This document shows positions 1 to 9,399 of a stretch of 64,000 nucleotides of DNA, piece after piece (position 1 is the first letter of the stretch; each line of letters opens with the position of its first letter). The notes beneath the pieces are model-generated. The model had not been told where the DNA came from and made no database searches. It worked only from the letters and a program-made list of their open reading frames with translations. The translations under genes were made by a program, and so were the position numbers. This DNA is from Falsiroseomonas sp050563535. Lineage in GTDB: Bacteria; Pseudomonadota; Alphaproteobacteria; Acetobacterales; Acetobacteraceae. The DNA lies in assembly GCF_050563535.1 (NCBI RefSeq), contig NZ_JBNXUO010000004.1:1-64000 (forward strand). Direction: 5' to 3'.

Positions 1-220
1 GGCGCCCGGCTTCCGCACGCCGGTCGCGGCCGGCGGCCGCGCGGGGCGGCGGGTGGTGTGGCGGGTGCAGGCCTCGGCCCGGCTTGGCGCCGCCGAGGGG
101 CGGGTGGAGGCGGTGGTGGCGCTGGGCGGCGTGGGCGGCCTGCCCGGCCGCGTGCTGGAGTGGAACGCAGCGCCCCCGGCCTTCCCGCAGGGAAGGGCCG
201 GGGGCGTTCCGCCGAGATAG
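1..220 (+). CDS. C-terminal fragment of a GspK-like type II secretion minor pseudopilin (partial)
   Basis: Only the last roughly 72 codons are present; the reading frame starts before the window and ends at TAG 218-220. The translated tail contains RRVVWRVQASARL, then GRVEAVVAL, then RVLEWNAAP. This is the strand pattern that closes general secretion pathway K proteins: an oxidised-substrate-like beta sheet, a 'VEAVV' strand, and a final 'VLxW' strand. GspK caps the tip of the pseudopilus in the inner membrane and periplasm. The final residues are encoded by the arm of a strong hairpin (171-206). The identification rests on a short C-terminal pattern, so the family is probable rather than certain. 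Another secretion or pilus-assembly protein is the alternative. Confidence 0.45.
   Translation, partial: APGFRTPVAAGGRAGRRVVWRVQASARLGAAEGRVEAVVALGGVGGLPGRVLEWNAAPPAFPQGRAGGVPPR
171..206. terminator. Strong GC hairpin between convergent genes, candidate terminator
   Basis: Positions 171-181 pair perfectly with 196-206 (11 bp, nearly all G/C), and 182-185 with 191-194 extend the stem past a one-base bulge. The loop is about 5 nt. There is no T-run, so it is not a textbook intrinsic terminator. It lies at the 3' end of the rightward fragment and just 52 bp beyond the stop of the leftward peroxidase gene, where a bidirectional transcription stop is expected. Confidence 0.4.
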
Positions 221-257
221 GGCGGCGGGGGCACCGGCCCCCGCCGCGGCACGACCG

Positions 258-3200
258 TCAGGCGACGATCGTCAGGTCCGAGGCCGTCAGCGCCGGGTTG
301 CCGGTGAAGGTGGCGATCACCACCGCCGCCCCCGCGCCCGTGCCGTCGGCATCCCAGGCGAGGATGCCGGTGTCGGTCTCGTAGACGAACTGCCCGAAGG
401 CGGCCGTCGCCGTGCCCGCGGCATTCGCCGCGAAGCGCGCCGCCAGCGCCATCCCCGGCTGCAGCCCGCCGCCGAAGCCGGTGGCGGAGAAGGCGAGGAT
501 GTCGTCCACCAGGCTGAAGTCGGTGACGGTGTCGCCGCCTTCCGCCGCGCTGGCCCAGTGGAACATGTCCGCCTCCGACCCGCCGGCCAGGATGTCGGCC
601 CCGAGCCCGCCGCGCAGCGTGTCGTTGCCGGCACCGCCCGTCAGGCGGTCCGCCTCCGTCCCGCCATCCATCAGGTCGGCGCCGCTGCCGCCCAGCAGCG
701 TGTCGGCATCCGCGCCGCCCACCAGCGTGTCGGCCTCGGTGCCGCCGTCGAGGCTGTCGGCACCCGTCCCGCCGTCGAGCAGGTCGTTGCCGGCGGCGCC
801 GTTCAGGCGGTCGCCGCCATCGCCGCCGCGCAGCACGTCGTTGCCGTGCTGGCCGTCGAGGAAGTCGGCGCCGCCATCGCCTTCCAGCGTGTCGTTGCCG
901 ATGTGGCCGACCAGCGTGTCCGCATCCGCCCCGCCCGAGAGCAGGTCGTTGCCGGCATTGCCGTTCAGCACGTCGGACCCGGCGCCGCCATTGGCGACGT
1001 CGTCCCCGTCACCGCCATTCGCCACGTCGTTGCCGTCGCCACCGTTCATCGTGTCGGCGCCCTCGAGGCCGTTCAGCGTATCGGCATTGTCCCCGCCCTC
1101 GAGGAGGTCGTTGCCGGCGCCGCCGCCGAGCACGTCGGACCCGCCTTCGCCGCGCAGCGTGTCGGCGCCCGCCTGGCCGTTGAGCGAGTCGTTGCCGCCG
1201 GCGCCGCGGGCCAGGTCGTCGAAGCCCGTCAGCGTCGGGTTGTTGTTGCCGCCGTCACCGGTGTAGTTGCGGCCGGACCGCGCGGTGGGCAGCGAGGTCA
1301 GCGTCTCCACCGTGCCCTTGTCGTCGGTGTAGGTGACGACGAGGCGGAGCACCTGGTTGGCGATGAGCGGGGTGTAGCTGGCCCCCGTCGCGCCCGGCAG
1401 GTTCACCCAGCTGGTCCCGACCAGGGTCTGCCAGCGATAGGACAGGGTGGAGGTCGTCATCCCGTCCGCGTCGCTGATGGTGCCCGGGGCGACCTGCAGC
1501 GCGACGCCCTGCGTCGGCGTCATGTCGCTGATGGCCACCCCGCCCACCGGGGCGTCGTTGACGTTGGCGACCGCCACGGTCGGCGCGGAGGAGACCTTCT
1601 CCAGCGCGCCGTCCCCGTCGCGGTAGGTCGCGACGGCCCGCAGCACCTGGCCCACCTGGGCGTCGCCCGGCTTGAAGGTCGCGCCGGAGCCCGCCTTCTC
1701 CCAGACGCCCGGCTGCACCTCCGCCTCCCAGCTCCAGGTGAGGGAGCCGGGGACGATGCCCTCGGGGTCGGTGAAGGCGACGACGGCGGTCAGCGTGCCG
1801 TCCTCAACCACCGTGCCCAGGATCGCGGGCTGCCCCTCGGGCAGGCCGTTGCCGGGGCGCAGCACCACGGTCTGGTCGGCGAAGGCCGCACGCTCGACGT
1901 TGCGGAGCGTGTCGGTGCCGTCGACGCCGGTGCCGCCGGAATGGATCACCGTGAAGGTGCCGTTCCCGTTCGCGACGATGTCGTAGTTCGCCCGGTCCTC
2001 GGTGAAGACCGCGGTGTCGACGTCGTCGGACCCGTCGGCGGTCAGGATCTCCCGCGCGATGCGGAGCTGGCCGGGGTTGATCTCCCCGCTCAGCAGCTTG
2101 CTGCGGATCTCGGCAAGGCTGTCCACCGTGCCGATCTCCTGGTTGAGGTTCGTCCGGCTGCGGATGGACAGCCGCACGTTCAGCCAGGCGTCGCCGTCGA
2201 TGATGTCGTTGCCGCCGCGCCCCTCGATGATGTCGCTGCCGTCGCCGCCGAGGATGATGTTGCCGTCGCGGAAGCTGGTGACGCCGCCGCCGAGGACCGC
2301 CTGCAGGCCGTTGATGCGGGCGATGCCCTCGGCCGTCAGGACGTGGTCGTCGAAGTTGCCGTCGCCGGCGCCCGCGATGCCGCCGCGGCTGTCGCCGCGG
2401 AGGATGTCGTCGAACTTCCAGCCCGACAGGCCCTCCACCATGTCGAAGCGGTCGCGCAGGATCTCCGCGGGCGCCGTGGTGAAGATGGGGATCTGCATGT
2501 CGGTGTCGGCCGCCAGCGGGTCGCCCTTGTGGATGGCCCAGTCGAAGCCGAACATGCCCTCGTTGCGGGTGACGGCCTCGTCCTGGACCATGATGTCGTC
2601 GCCCGACTCGCCGTCGATGTCGGTGTCGCCGCCGCCCTGGCCCATCAGCACGTCGTGGCCGATGATCGCGCTGTTGAAGAACAGTTCCGAGTTGTCGCCC
2701 GACAGCACGTCGAAGCCGCGGCCGCCCTCGATCCAGTCGTCGCCCTCGTTGCCCAGCAGCCCGTCGCCGTCGTCGCCGCCGAGCACGAAGTCGTCGCCGA
2801 GGCCGGCGAAGATCTCGGACACGTCGTTGCCGACCAGGATGGCGTCGTTGCCGGCGCCGGCCAGCACGAGGTCGATCCCGTTGCCGTTGGAGATGACGTC
2901 GTTGCCGTCCTCGCCCTTGATGATGTCGTTGTCGCCGAGGTCGGTGATGATGTCGTCGCCCGCGCCGCCCAGGATCTGGTCGATGCCCGCGCCGCCCTCC
3001 AACCGGTCGTCGCCGCCGTCGCCCCACAGCGCGTCGTCGCCCTCGCCGGAGATGATCGTGTCGGCCTCCGCCGTGCCGCCGAGCACGACGTGGTCGCCGC
3101 CCGTGTAGCGCAGCAGGTCGTTGTCGCCGTCGCCGTCCAGGTCGCCGCGGATGACCAGCGGCGCGATCGCCTCCAGCACCGGGTCGGCGCCGACCGGGTC

Positions 3201-5654
3201 GCCGTTCCCGCCGGGCAGCGGCTGGCCGTCCGGGCCGAGGTCGGTGACCTGCCGGGACTGGTCGACCTCCAGGATGTACTTGGCGGCCGCGAAGGCGTCG
3301 ACATGCATGTGCGTGCCGTCGCCCTCCATCCCGGTGTTGCGCATGATGAGCTTGGTGAAGGACTGCCCTTCCAGCTGGTTCAGGAAGTTGGTCCCCTGCA
3401 GGCGCGACAGGTAGTAGAGCCGGTCGCCGTCCTGCAGCTTCTCCATCTGCGTCTCGAAGACGAAGTTGAAGGAGGAGCCGAGCATGCCGCCGAACGGCAT
3501 GTGCTTCTCGGCCAGGCCGCCGATCCAGAAGTCCACCTTGTTGAGGCCGGTCTCCACGCCGGCCCAGGCGCCGGTGCCCTTCACGAAGTCGAAGCGGTCC
3601 GCCGGCGCGCCCGCGCCGCCCATCACGATCAGCGTCGCCGCGTCGCGCCGGCCCTCGGCCGTCGTCTCGGCCAGCAGCAGCGGGTGCTCGCCATAGGCGG
3701 CGATGAAGTTGATGATGGAGGCCGGGTTCTTGATGTTCAGCGCGAAGTCGAGCCAGCTCTCGTACGGCTTCAGGAAGGAGGAGCCGGTGCCGGCGTAGAA
3801 CTGCTCGCGCGCCTCGTTCAGCGTCGGCACGCCGGTGTCGCGCCCGCGGGCCAGGTTGATCGCCGCCAGGTCGAGCGGCAGGCCGAGCAGGTTGTTGCGC
3901 ACCGCATCCGTGACGAATTCGTCGATCTCGTTGCCGACCTGGCGCGACATGCCGCGCACGATGGCGGCGGTCGCCTCCTCCTGCGTCATCGTCCCGCCGT
4001 TGGTGAACTCCAGCGGGTTCAGGAAGGCCTCGATCAGGCCGATGTCGTCGCGCTGGCCGTCGGGGCCCATGCGGTCGATCGTCTCGGTCAGCATCGAGTG
4101 GCCGAAGCGGTAGACCGTGTGCGCGAACTCCGCGACGATCGAGGGGTCGACGTCGGTCGTGTTGTTGAACACGAACAGGTTCACCAGCGGCTGCACCTTG
4201 CGGGCGAACTCCTCGAAGACGAGGTGCTGGTACTGCATCTCGGTCGAGAAGCGGGCCGCCTGGAACAGGCGCTCGCCGTTCCATTCGGCGGCCTGCACGC
4301 CGTCCCGCAGGTCGCTGCCCGGCATCAGCCATTCGGCGATGAAGGCGTTGTCGCCGGTGGCCAGCACGACGGACTTGATGTGCTCGACCAGGCGGTTGTG
4401 CTCGGCGTGGAAGACGAAGTGGACGGCGGTGAGGCCGATGTTCTCGTTCCCGCGGCCGTCGCCGGTCACGTAGTGGACGTCCAGCAGCTCGTTGTCATAG
4501 GTGCCGGCAACGGGCGTGCCGCCCACGACCGTGTCGGAATCCGCGACCAGCCCGGCGCCCGGCGTCGCGTTGTGCGCGATGTCGTCGAGGAAGCTGTGCC
4601 CGGTGCGCATCGCCGCCGCGGTGGAGACCGGCGCGGCGGGGTTGCCCTCGACCAGGCCGTTCGGCGTGACGAGCTGCGCGAAGCCGTTCGGGCCGCGCAG
4701 GAACATGCCGTACTGGTCGGTGGCGAGCAGCGGCACGTTGCCGACATCGGCGTCGCCGAGGTCGATCCCGAGCATCTCGCGCGCCTGCGCCTTCACCTCG
4801 GCCCAGGTCGCGAGGCCGCCATTGGCGCCTTCCAGCAGGTGGCCGGTAGAGACGGGCTTGCCCGACGCGTCCAGGCGGTACTCGCGCAGGAAGACCTGGT
4901 GCGAGGCGTGGGAGGTGTAGGTCTGGTTCTGGTCCACCCAGGAGGTGGTGAGGTTGGTGTGGGTGTGCACGTCGTCCGAGGTGCCGAAGACGTTGTCCGC
5001 ACCGGCCGAGACGGATTCGTTGGTCGCGCGCGTCAGCACCAGGAAGTTCGTGGGCGAGCCCGGGACATAGAGCGGATCGTCGGGCGCGAGCGGCATGAAG
5101 ATCACGCCCGCGTCGCCCTTCCGCACGAGGTCGAGGCCGTGGTCGAAGAACTGGCCGAACAGCGTCATCCAGGAGTTGAACGGCGCCGAGAGCCCGACAT
5201 CCGGGGCGACGTTCGGGATCATCATCAGGTCCGGCGTCGCCGGGTTGTTGTCGTGGTCGAAGGCGAAGCCGTCGCGCGTGGCGGCGGCGGCCACCGCGGC
5301 GGGGTTGTTGGCGGTCTGGTCGACGATGAGGTTGCTGATCAGCCGCGGCTGGCTGTCCACCACGATGCCGCCGGTCTGCGCGTAGGAGGTGGGGGGACCG
5401 TTGGGCGGGCCGAAGGGGTTCGGCTCCGCGATGCGGAAGTTGCTTTCGAGGAGCTGCGGGAAGGGCTGGTCGGCGGCGCCGAACTGCTCGCGCCCCGGGA
5501 CGATGTTGTTGTAGCTGCCGTCGACGGTGCGCAGGCCCCAGGGCAGTTCGGGGTCAGGGATCAGGTCGGTGATCGGCGTGCCGGCCGCATGCTGCTCGGC
5601 GATCTTGATCTGGTTCAGGATGAACTGGATGTCGTTTCGGACCAACGTGACCAT
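258..5654 (-). CDS. Animal-type haem peroxidase with RTX (haemolysin-type calcium-binding) repeats
   Basis: This 1798-residue protein is probably exported by a type I system. Residues about 100-850 form an animal-type (cyclooxygenase/myeloperoxidase superfamily) peroxidase. The distal-haem motif GQFFDHGLDL gives His172, FHAEHNRL sits at about 415-422, the proximal-haem motif YRFGHS gives His519, and AAINLARGRD follows. The family uses haem and hydrogen peroxide to oxidise halides or organic substrates. Downstream come a first RTX block, a linker with Ig-like SLTWSWE and STLSYRWQ units, a second long RTX block of GGxGxDxL nonapeptides, and a C-terminal domain typical of type I-secreted proteins. 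No Sec signal is seen. ATG 5654 is chosen over an in-frame ATG at 5705 because GGGGAGG lies 9 nt upstream. No T1SS genes are visible in the window. Confidence 0.9.
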   Translation of the reverse strand: MVTLVRNDIQFILNQIKIAEQHAAGTPITDLIPDPELPWGLRTVDGSYNNIVPGREQFGAADQPFPQLLESNFRIAEPNPFGPPNGPPTSYAQTGGIVVDSQPRLISNLIVDQTANNPAAVAAAATRDGFAFDHDNNPATPDLMMIPNVAPDVGLSAPFNSWMTLFGQFFDHGLDLVRKGDAGVIFMPLAPDDPLYVPGSPTNFLVLTRATNESVSAGADNVFGTSDDVHTHTNLTTSWVDQNQTYTSHASHQVFLREYRLDASGKPVSTGHLLEGANGGLATWAEVKAQAREMLGIDLGDADVGNVPLLATDQYGMFLRGPNGFAQLVTPNGLVEGNPAAPVSTAAAMRTGHSFLDDIAHNATPGAGLVADSDTVVGGTPVAGTYDNELLDVHYVTGDGRGNENIGLTAVHFVFHAEHNRLVEHIKSVVLATGDNAFIAEWLMPGSDLRDGVQAAEWNGERLFQAARFSTEMQYQHLVFEEFARKVQPLVNLFVFNNTTDVDPSIVAEFAHTVYRFGHSMLTETIDRMGPDGQRDDIGLIEAFLNPLEFTNGGTMTQEEATAAIVRGMSRQVGNEIDEFVTDAVRNNLLGLPLDLAAINLARGRDTGVPTLNEAREQFYAGTGSSFLKPYESWLDFALNIKNPASIINFIAAYGEHPLLLAETTAEGRRDAATLIVMGGAGAPADRFDFVKGTGAWAGVETGLNKVDFWIGGLAEKHMPFGGMLGSSFNFVFETQMEKLQDGDRLYYLSRLQGTNFLNQLEGQSFTKLIMRNTGMEGDGTHMHVDAFAAAKYILEVDQSRQVTDLGPDGQPLPGGNGDPVGADPVLEAIAPLVIRGDLDGDGDNDLLRYTGGDHVVLGGTAEADTIISGEGDDALWGDGGDDRLEGGAGIDQILGGAGDDIITDLGDNDIIKGEDGNDVISNGNGIDLVLAGAGNDAILVGNDVSEIFAGLGDDFVLGGDDGDGLLGNEGDDWIEGGRGFDVLSGDNSELFFNSAIIGHDVLMGQGGGDTDIDGESGDDIMVQDEAVTRNEGMFGFDWAIHKGDPLAADTDMQIPIFTTAPAEILRDRFDMVEGLSGWKFDDILRGDSRGGIAGAGDGNFDDHVLTAEGIARINGLQAVLGGGVTSFRDGNIILGGDGSDIIEGRGGNDIIDGDAWLNVRLSIRSRTNLNQEIGTVDSLAEIRSKLLSGEINPGQLRIAREILTADGSDDVDTAVFTEDRANYDIVANGNGTFTVIHSGGTGVDGTDTLRNVERAAFADQTVVLRPGNGLPEGQPAILGTVVEDGTLTAVVAFTDPEGIVPGSLTWSWEAEVQPGVWEKAGSGATFKPGDAQVGQVLRAVATYRDGDGALEKVSSAPTVAVANVNDAPVGGVAISDMTPTQGVALQVAPGTISDADGMTTSTLSYRWQTLVGTSWVNLPGATGASYTPLIANQVLRLVVTYTDDKGTVETLTSLPTARSGRNYTGDGGNNNPTLTGFDDLARGAGGNDSLNGQAGADTLRGEGGSDVLGGGAGNDLLEGGDNADTLNGLEGADTMNGGDGNDVANGGDGDDVANGGAGSDVLNGNAGNDLLSGGADADTLVGHIGNDTLEGDGGADFLDGQHGNDVLRGGDGGDRLNGAAGNDLLDGGTGADSLDGGTEADTLVGGADADTLLGGSGADLMDGGTEADRLTGGAGNDTLRGGLGADILAGGSEADMFHWASAAEGGDTVTDFSLVDDILAFSATGFGGGLQPGMALAARFAANAAGTATAAFGQFVYETDTGILAWDADGTGAGAAVVIATFTGNPALTASDLTIVA
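600..1230 (-). repeat. Second RTX nonapeptide repeat block (coding)
   Basis: Degenerate 27-bp units encode GGxGxDxLx nonapeptides in the C-terminal half of the peroxidase. Runs such as NGGDGNDVANGGDGDD alternate with 'ADTL' variants. In this family each pair of half-turns binds calcium in a parallel beta roll that folds after export. The repetitiveness is protein-coding, not a non-coding tandem array. Confidence 0.85.
2680..3095 (-). repeat. First RTX nonapeptide repeat block (coding)
   Basis: A shorter cluster of calcium-binding nonapeptide units (for example GEGDDALWGDGGDDRLEGG and GGAGDDII) directly follows the peroxidase domain. About 1.4 kb of Ig-like and linker sequence separates it from the second block. 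The many 'gtcgtcgcc' iterations on the plus strand are the reverse complement of GGxGDD codons. Confidence 0.8.
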
Positions 5655-5954
5655 GGCGCAGCCTCCCCGTCGCGGAAGCGGGCTGTGACCCAGGCGCGGC
5701 GCCATGCCGTGCCCCCCTCAGCCCACAGGGGCGCCTGCGCAACGATGCGAAAGCGGTCCCTTGGTGCGCCACAACGGAGCAGGCATCGAAACGATGCATG
5801 GCCCAACGGTTCCGTGATCGATTCGAGACCTACGATATCGCGAGCACGGCGAACCGTGCCGTTTTCGCTTCCACCACCCGGTGTCGACTATGGCGTGCGT
5901 GGTCTGCGATCACGCGACCGTGGATGCGAGGGGCAGGGGCGGCGTCCCGCCCGC
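5655..5954. other. 300-bp intergenic region upstream of the peroxidase gene
   Basis: I see no convincing gene here. It must hold the peroxidase promoter (leftward) and the 3' end of the queuosine operon transcript. A hairpin at 5844-5859 (GCACGG-CGAA-CCGTGC) is followed on the plus strand by TTTT at 5862-5865. Read leftward, the same stem has a TTCG loop and could end the amidotransferase transcript. Short open frames here lack ribosome binding sites and family features. Confidence 0.5.
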
Positions 5955-6614
5955 TCACTCCTCCGTCGCGCGGCGCAGCATCCGGGCGAACAGGATGCGC
6001 CGCGCAGCGTCCCGCGCTGGGAAGTGCCGCGCCGATGCCGCGGCCAGCGCCGCCGCATCCACCAGGCCGGGTGGCGCCAGGCGTTCCGCCCAGGCCTGCA
6101 GGATGGCCGGCGTGGCCTCCGGATGGAACTGCACGCCGACGGCGCGCGGCAGCGCGAAGCCCTGCACCGTGCCCGCATCCCGCGCCAGGATGCGCGCGCC
6201 GGGAGGCGGCGTGATGGCATCGCCGTGCCAGCGCGGCCAGGCGCCCGCGAAGGCGGGGTCTTCCGCCTCGTCCATCCCGAACCAGCCGCGGAAGGCGCGG
6301 CCTTCCGGCATGGGCGTGGAATCTCCGCCCGCCGCCGCAGCCATCATCTGCGCGCCGAAGCAGATGCCGATGGTCGGGCGCCGGTCGGCCAGCCGCGCCG
6401 CGACCAGCCCGCGCTGCCGCGCCACCCAGGGGATGTGCGTGTCGTAGACGCCGTGCGGCGAGCCGAGCAGGACCAGCAGCTCCGCCCCGCGCGCCGCATC
6501 CTCGTCCAGCGCGTCGCCGTCGATCGCCTTCAGCGCATGGCCCTGCCCGGCGAGCCACTCGCCGAAGGCGCCTTCGGGTGCATGCTCGCTGTTGCGGACG
6601 ACCGTGACCCTCAT
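5955..6614 (-). CDS. Class I glutamine amidotransferase (GATase1) domain protein
   Basis: This 219-residue stand-alone glutaminase-type domain would release ammonia from glutamine for an acceptor enzyme. The nucleophile elbow GICFGAQ places Cys85 at the active site, and VQFHPEAT supplies His164 and Glu166, so the triad looks intact. SPHGVYD resembles the oxyanion region. The start ATG 6614 overlaps the stop of yhhQ (ATGA), so the gene is the last member of the queuosine operon and is probably translationally coupled. Such free-standing GATases (GMP-synthase-like, YfeJ/GuaA_N type) have varied or unknown acceptors. The link to queuosine or guanine metabolism is an inference from the operon only. 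Confidence 0.85.
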   Translation of the reverse strand: MRVTVVRNSEHAPEGAFGEWLAGQGHALKAIDGDALDEDAARGAELLVLLGSPHGVYDTHIPWVARQRGLVAARLADRRPTIGICFGAQMMAAAAGGDSTPMPEGRAFRGWFGMDEAEDPAFAGAWPRWHGDAITPPPGARILARDAGTVQGFALPRAVGVQFHPEATPAILQAWAERLAPPGLVDAAALAAASARHFPARDAARRILFARMLRRATEE

Positions 6615-7159
6615 GCGAGGCCGAGCCGTTCGTCGCGCCGGCGCAGCCAGTGGACCGCCGGCAGCGCGGCCAGCACCATCCACGCCTTGCCGATCACCTG
6701 TCCCGCCAGGAAGTCGAGGCTGCCGAAGGCGAGCCACAGGAACAGCAGGCTGTCCGCGACCAGCCCCGCCGCGCTGCTCGCCGCGACGGCCAGCACCAGG
6801 CCGCGCCGCTGCAAGGGCGTGTAGACCGCGAGGTCGGCGAGTTCCGACAGGAGGAAGGCGACGGCCGAGGCGACCACCAGCGCCGGCGGCGCCAGCGCGG
6901 CGGACAGCGCCGTGCCCGCGAGGATCGCCGCAAGCGCCCATCGCAGGCCGAGCCGGCGCTGCACCAGGTCCCTCAGCACGAGCGCGAGGCCGATCATCAG
7001 CACGCCCGACGGCGCCATGACCCCGGGCGCCACCGGGATGAGGCAGGGGCCCTGCGGCGCGCAGACCGTGCCCGCATGGCCGATCAGCCAGTTCGCCGCG
7101 GGGATGCAGAGCGCGAAGGCGCCGAGGCAGAGGAAGCCTTCGAGGCGTGCGGCGGTCAC
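6611..7159 (-). CDS. yhhQ: VUT/YhhQ family queuosine precursor transporter
   Basis: A 182-residue integral membrane protein with about six hydrophobic segments. The polar stretch LALVLRDLVQRR and the later LSELADLAVYTPLQRR are the charged signatures of the vitamin-uptake transporter (VUT, YhhQ) family. E. coli YhhQ imports preQ0 and preQ1. Position agrees: the GTG start 7159 overlaps the queC stop (GTGA) and the gene lies in a full queuosine cluster. It may salvage precursors alongside de novo synthesis. The start is not ATG; no better in-frame start gives a complete first membrane segment. Confidence 0.85.
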   Translation of the reverse strand: MTAARLEGFLCLGAFALCIPAANWLIGHAGTVCAPQGPCLIPVAPGVMAPSGVLMIGLALVLRDLVQRRLGLRWALAAILAGTALSAALAPPALVVASAVAFLLSELADLAVYTPLQRRGLVLAVAASSAAGLVADSLLFLWLAFGSLDFLAGQVIGKAWMVLAALPAVHWLRRRDERLGLA

Positions 7160-7850
7160 GCGGTCTCTCCCATGTAGCGGCGCCAGCCGCGCGCGCGCAG
7201 GTCGCAGGCAGGGCAGGCGCCGCAGCCGCCGCCCCAGTCATGCGGCGTGCGGTCGCCGAGGTAGCAGGAATGGGTCCCCGCGCGGATGGCCTCGACCAGC
7301 GCCGCACCGCCGAGCCGTTCCGCAAGGCGCCAGGTGTCCGCCTTGTCCAGCCACATCAGCGGCGCGTGCAGCACGAAGCGGGCATCCATGCCCAGGTTGA
7401 TCGCCACCTGCAGCGCCTTCAACGTGTCGTCGCGGCAGTCGGGGTAGCCGGAATAGTCTGTCTCGCACATGCCGGCGACCAGGTGCTTCAGGCCGCGGCG
7501 ATAGGCGAGCGCGGCGGCGAAGGTCAGGAACAGGAGGTTGCGGCCGGGGACGAAGGTGCTGGGAAGGCCGTTCGCCTGCAGCGTGATGGCGGCATCGCGC
7601 GTCAGCGCCGTGTCGCTGACCGCGCCGAGCGCGTCGAGCGCCAGCAGGTGGTCCGCGCCGAGCCGCGCGCCCCAGCCCTCGTGCCGCGCCAGCGCGTCGC
7701 GGAAGGCGCCGCGCATATCCAGCTCCACCCGGTGGCGCTGCCCGTAGTCGAAGCTGATCGTCTCGACCAGTTCGAAGCGGTCGAGCGCCCAGGCGAGGCA
7801 GGTGGCGCTGTCCTGCCCGCCGGAGAACAGCACGAGCGCGGCGTCCTCCC

Positions 7851-7854
<4 letters not shown>
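7156..7854 (-). CDS. queC: 7-cyano-7-deazaguanine (preQ0) synthase QueC
   Basis: The 232-residue enzyme converts 7-carboxy-7-deazaguanine, ammonia and ATP into preQ0 in the cytoplasm. FSGGQDSATCL near the N-terminus is the PP-loop (SGGxDS) that binds ATP. The C-terminal zinc site is visible as Cys197 and the cluster Cys211, Cys214, Cys217. Length matches the family. ATG 7854 overlaps the queG stop (ATGA). queD and queE, needed to make its substrate, are not in this window, so they must be elsewhere if the de novo pathway is complete. Confidence 0.95.
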
Positions 7855-8931
<1,077 letters not shown>

Positions 8932-8945
<14 letters not shown>

Positions 8946-9399
8946 GATAGCCCGGCACGTCCTGCGGCGGGATCCAGACGCCCCCCGGCGGCTCCGCCGT
9001 CTGGAAGAAGACGTCGATCGGGATGCCGCCGCGCGGATACCAGTAGCCGCCGATCCGCAGCCATTCGGGCTGCAGCTCCGCCACCAGGCGCTGCGCGATG
9101 CCGACGGTGCAGGCCTCGTGGAAGGCGCCGTGGTTGCGGAAGCTGGTGAGGTAGAGCTTCAGCGACTTGCTCTCCACCAGCCAGTCGCGGGGGACGTAGT
9201 CGATCACCAGATGCGCGAAGTCGGGCTGGCCCGTCATGGGGCAGAGCGAGGTGAATTCCGGCACGGTGAAGCGCACGCAGTAGCGCGCGCCGGGGTTCGG
9301 GTTGGGCACGCGTTCCAGCACCGCCTCCTCGGGCGTCTGCGGCTGGCGTGCGGCGTGGCCGAGCATGGTCAGCCCGGAGACGTCGGTGGCGATGGTCAT
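8932..9399 (-). CDS. queF: NADPH-dependent preQ0 reductase QueF (type I)
   Basis: The 155-residue protein reduces the nitrile preQ0 to preQ1, the base inserted by Tgt. The catalytic nucleophile is Cys53 in SLCPMTGQPDFA, followed by Asp60. The NADPH-binding signature ESKSLKLYLTSFRNH occupies about 76-90. Its length marks the short unimodular type I form (Bacillus-like) rather than the long E. coli type. The start codon overlaps the tgt stop by 4 nt. Confidence 0.96.

Noticed and set aside
600..1230. Possible CRISPR-like or tandem DNA repeat array
   Set aside because: Units are degenerate 27-bp RTX codon repeats in frame with the peroxidase. There are no constant repeats with unique spacers.
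5655..5705. Upstream ATG at 5705 as the peroxidase start
   Set aside because: ATG 5654 has a strong GGGGAGG site at the right distance, while the extension is Arg/Pro-rich without a ribosome site.
5844..5865. Hairpin plus TTTT on the plus strand as an intrinsic terminator
   Set aside because: No rightward gene ends before it, the stem is only 6 bp, and its orientation does not fit the leftward genes. It is recorded only within the intergenic region.
84..6824. Continuous 6.7-kb open frame on the plus strand opposite the peroxidase and amidotransferase genes
   Set aside because: It is a by-product of GC-rich codons. Its translation is low-complexity Val/Ala/Arg/Gly with no family features and it crosses several real genes on the other strand.
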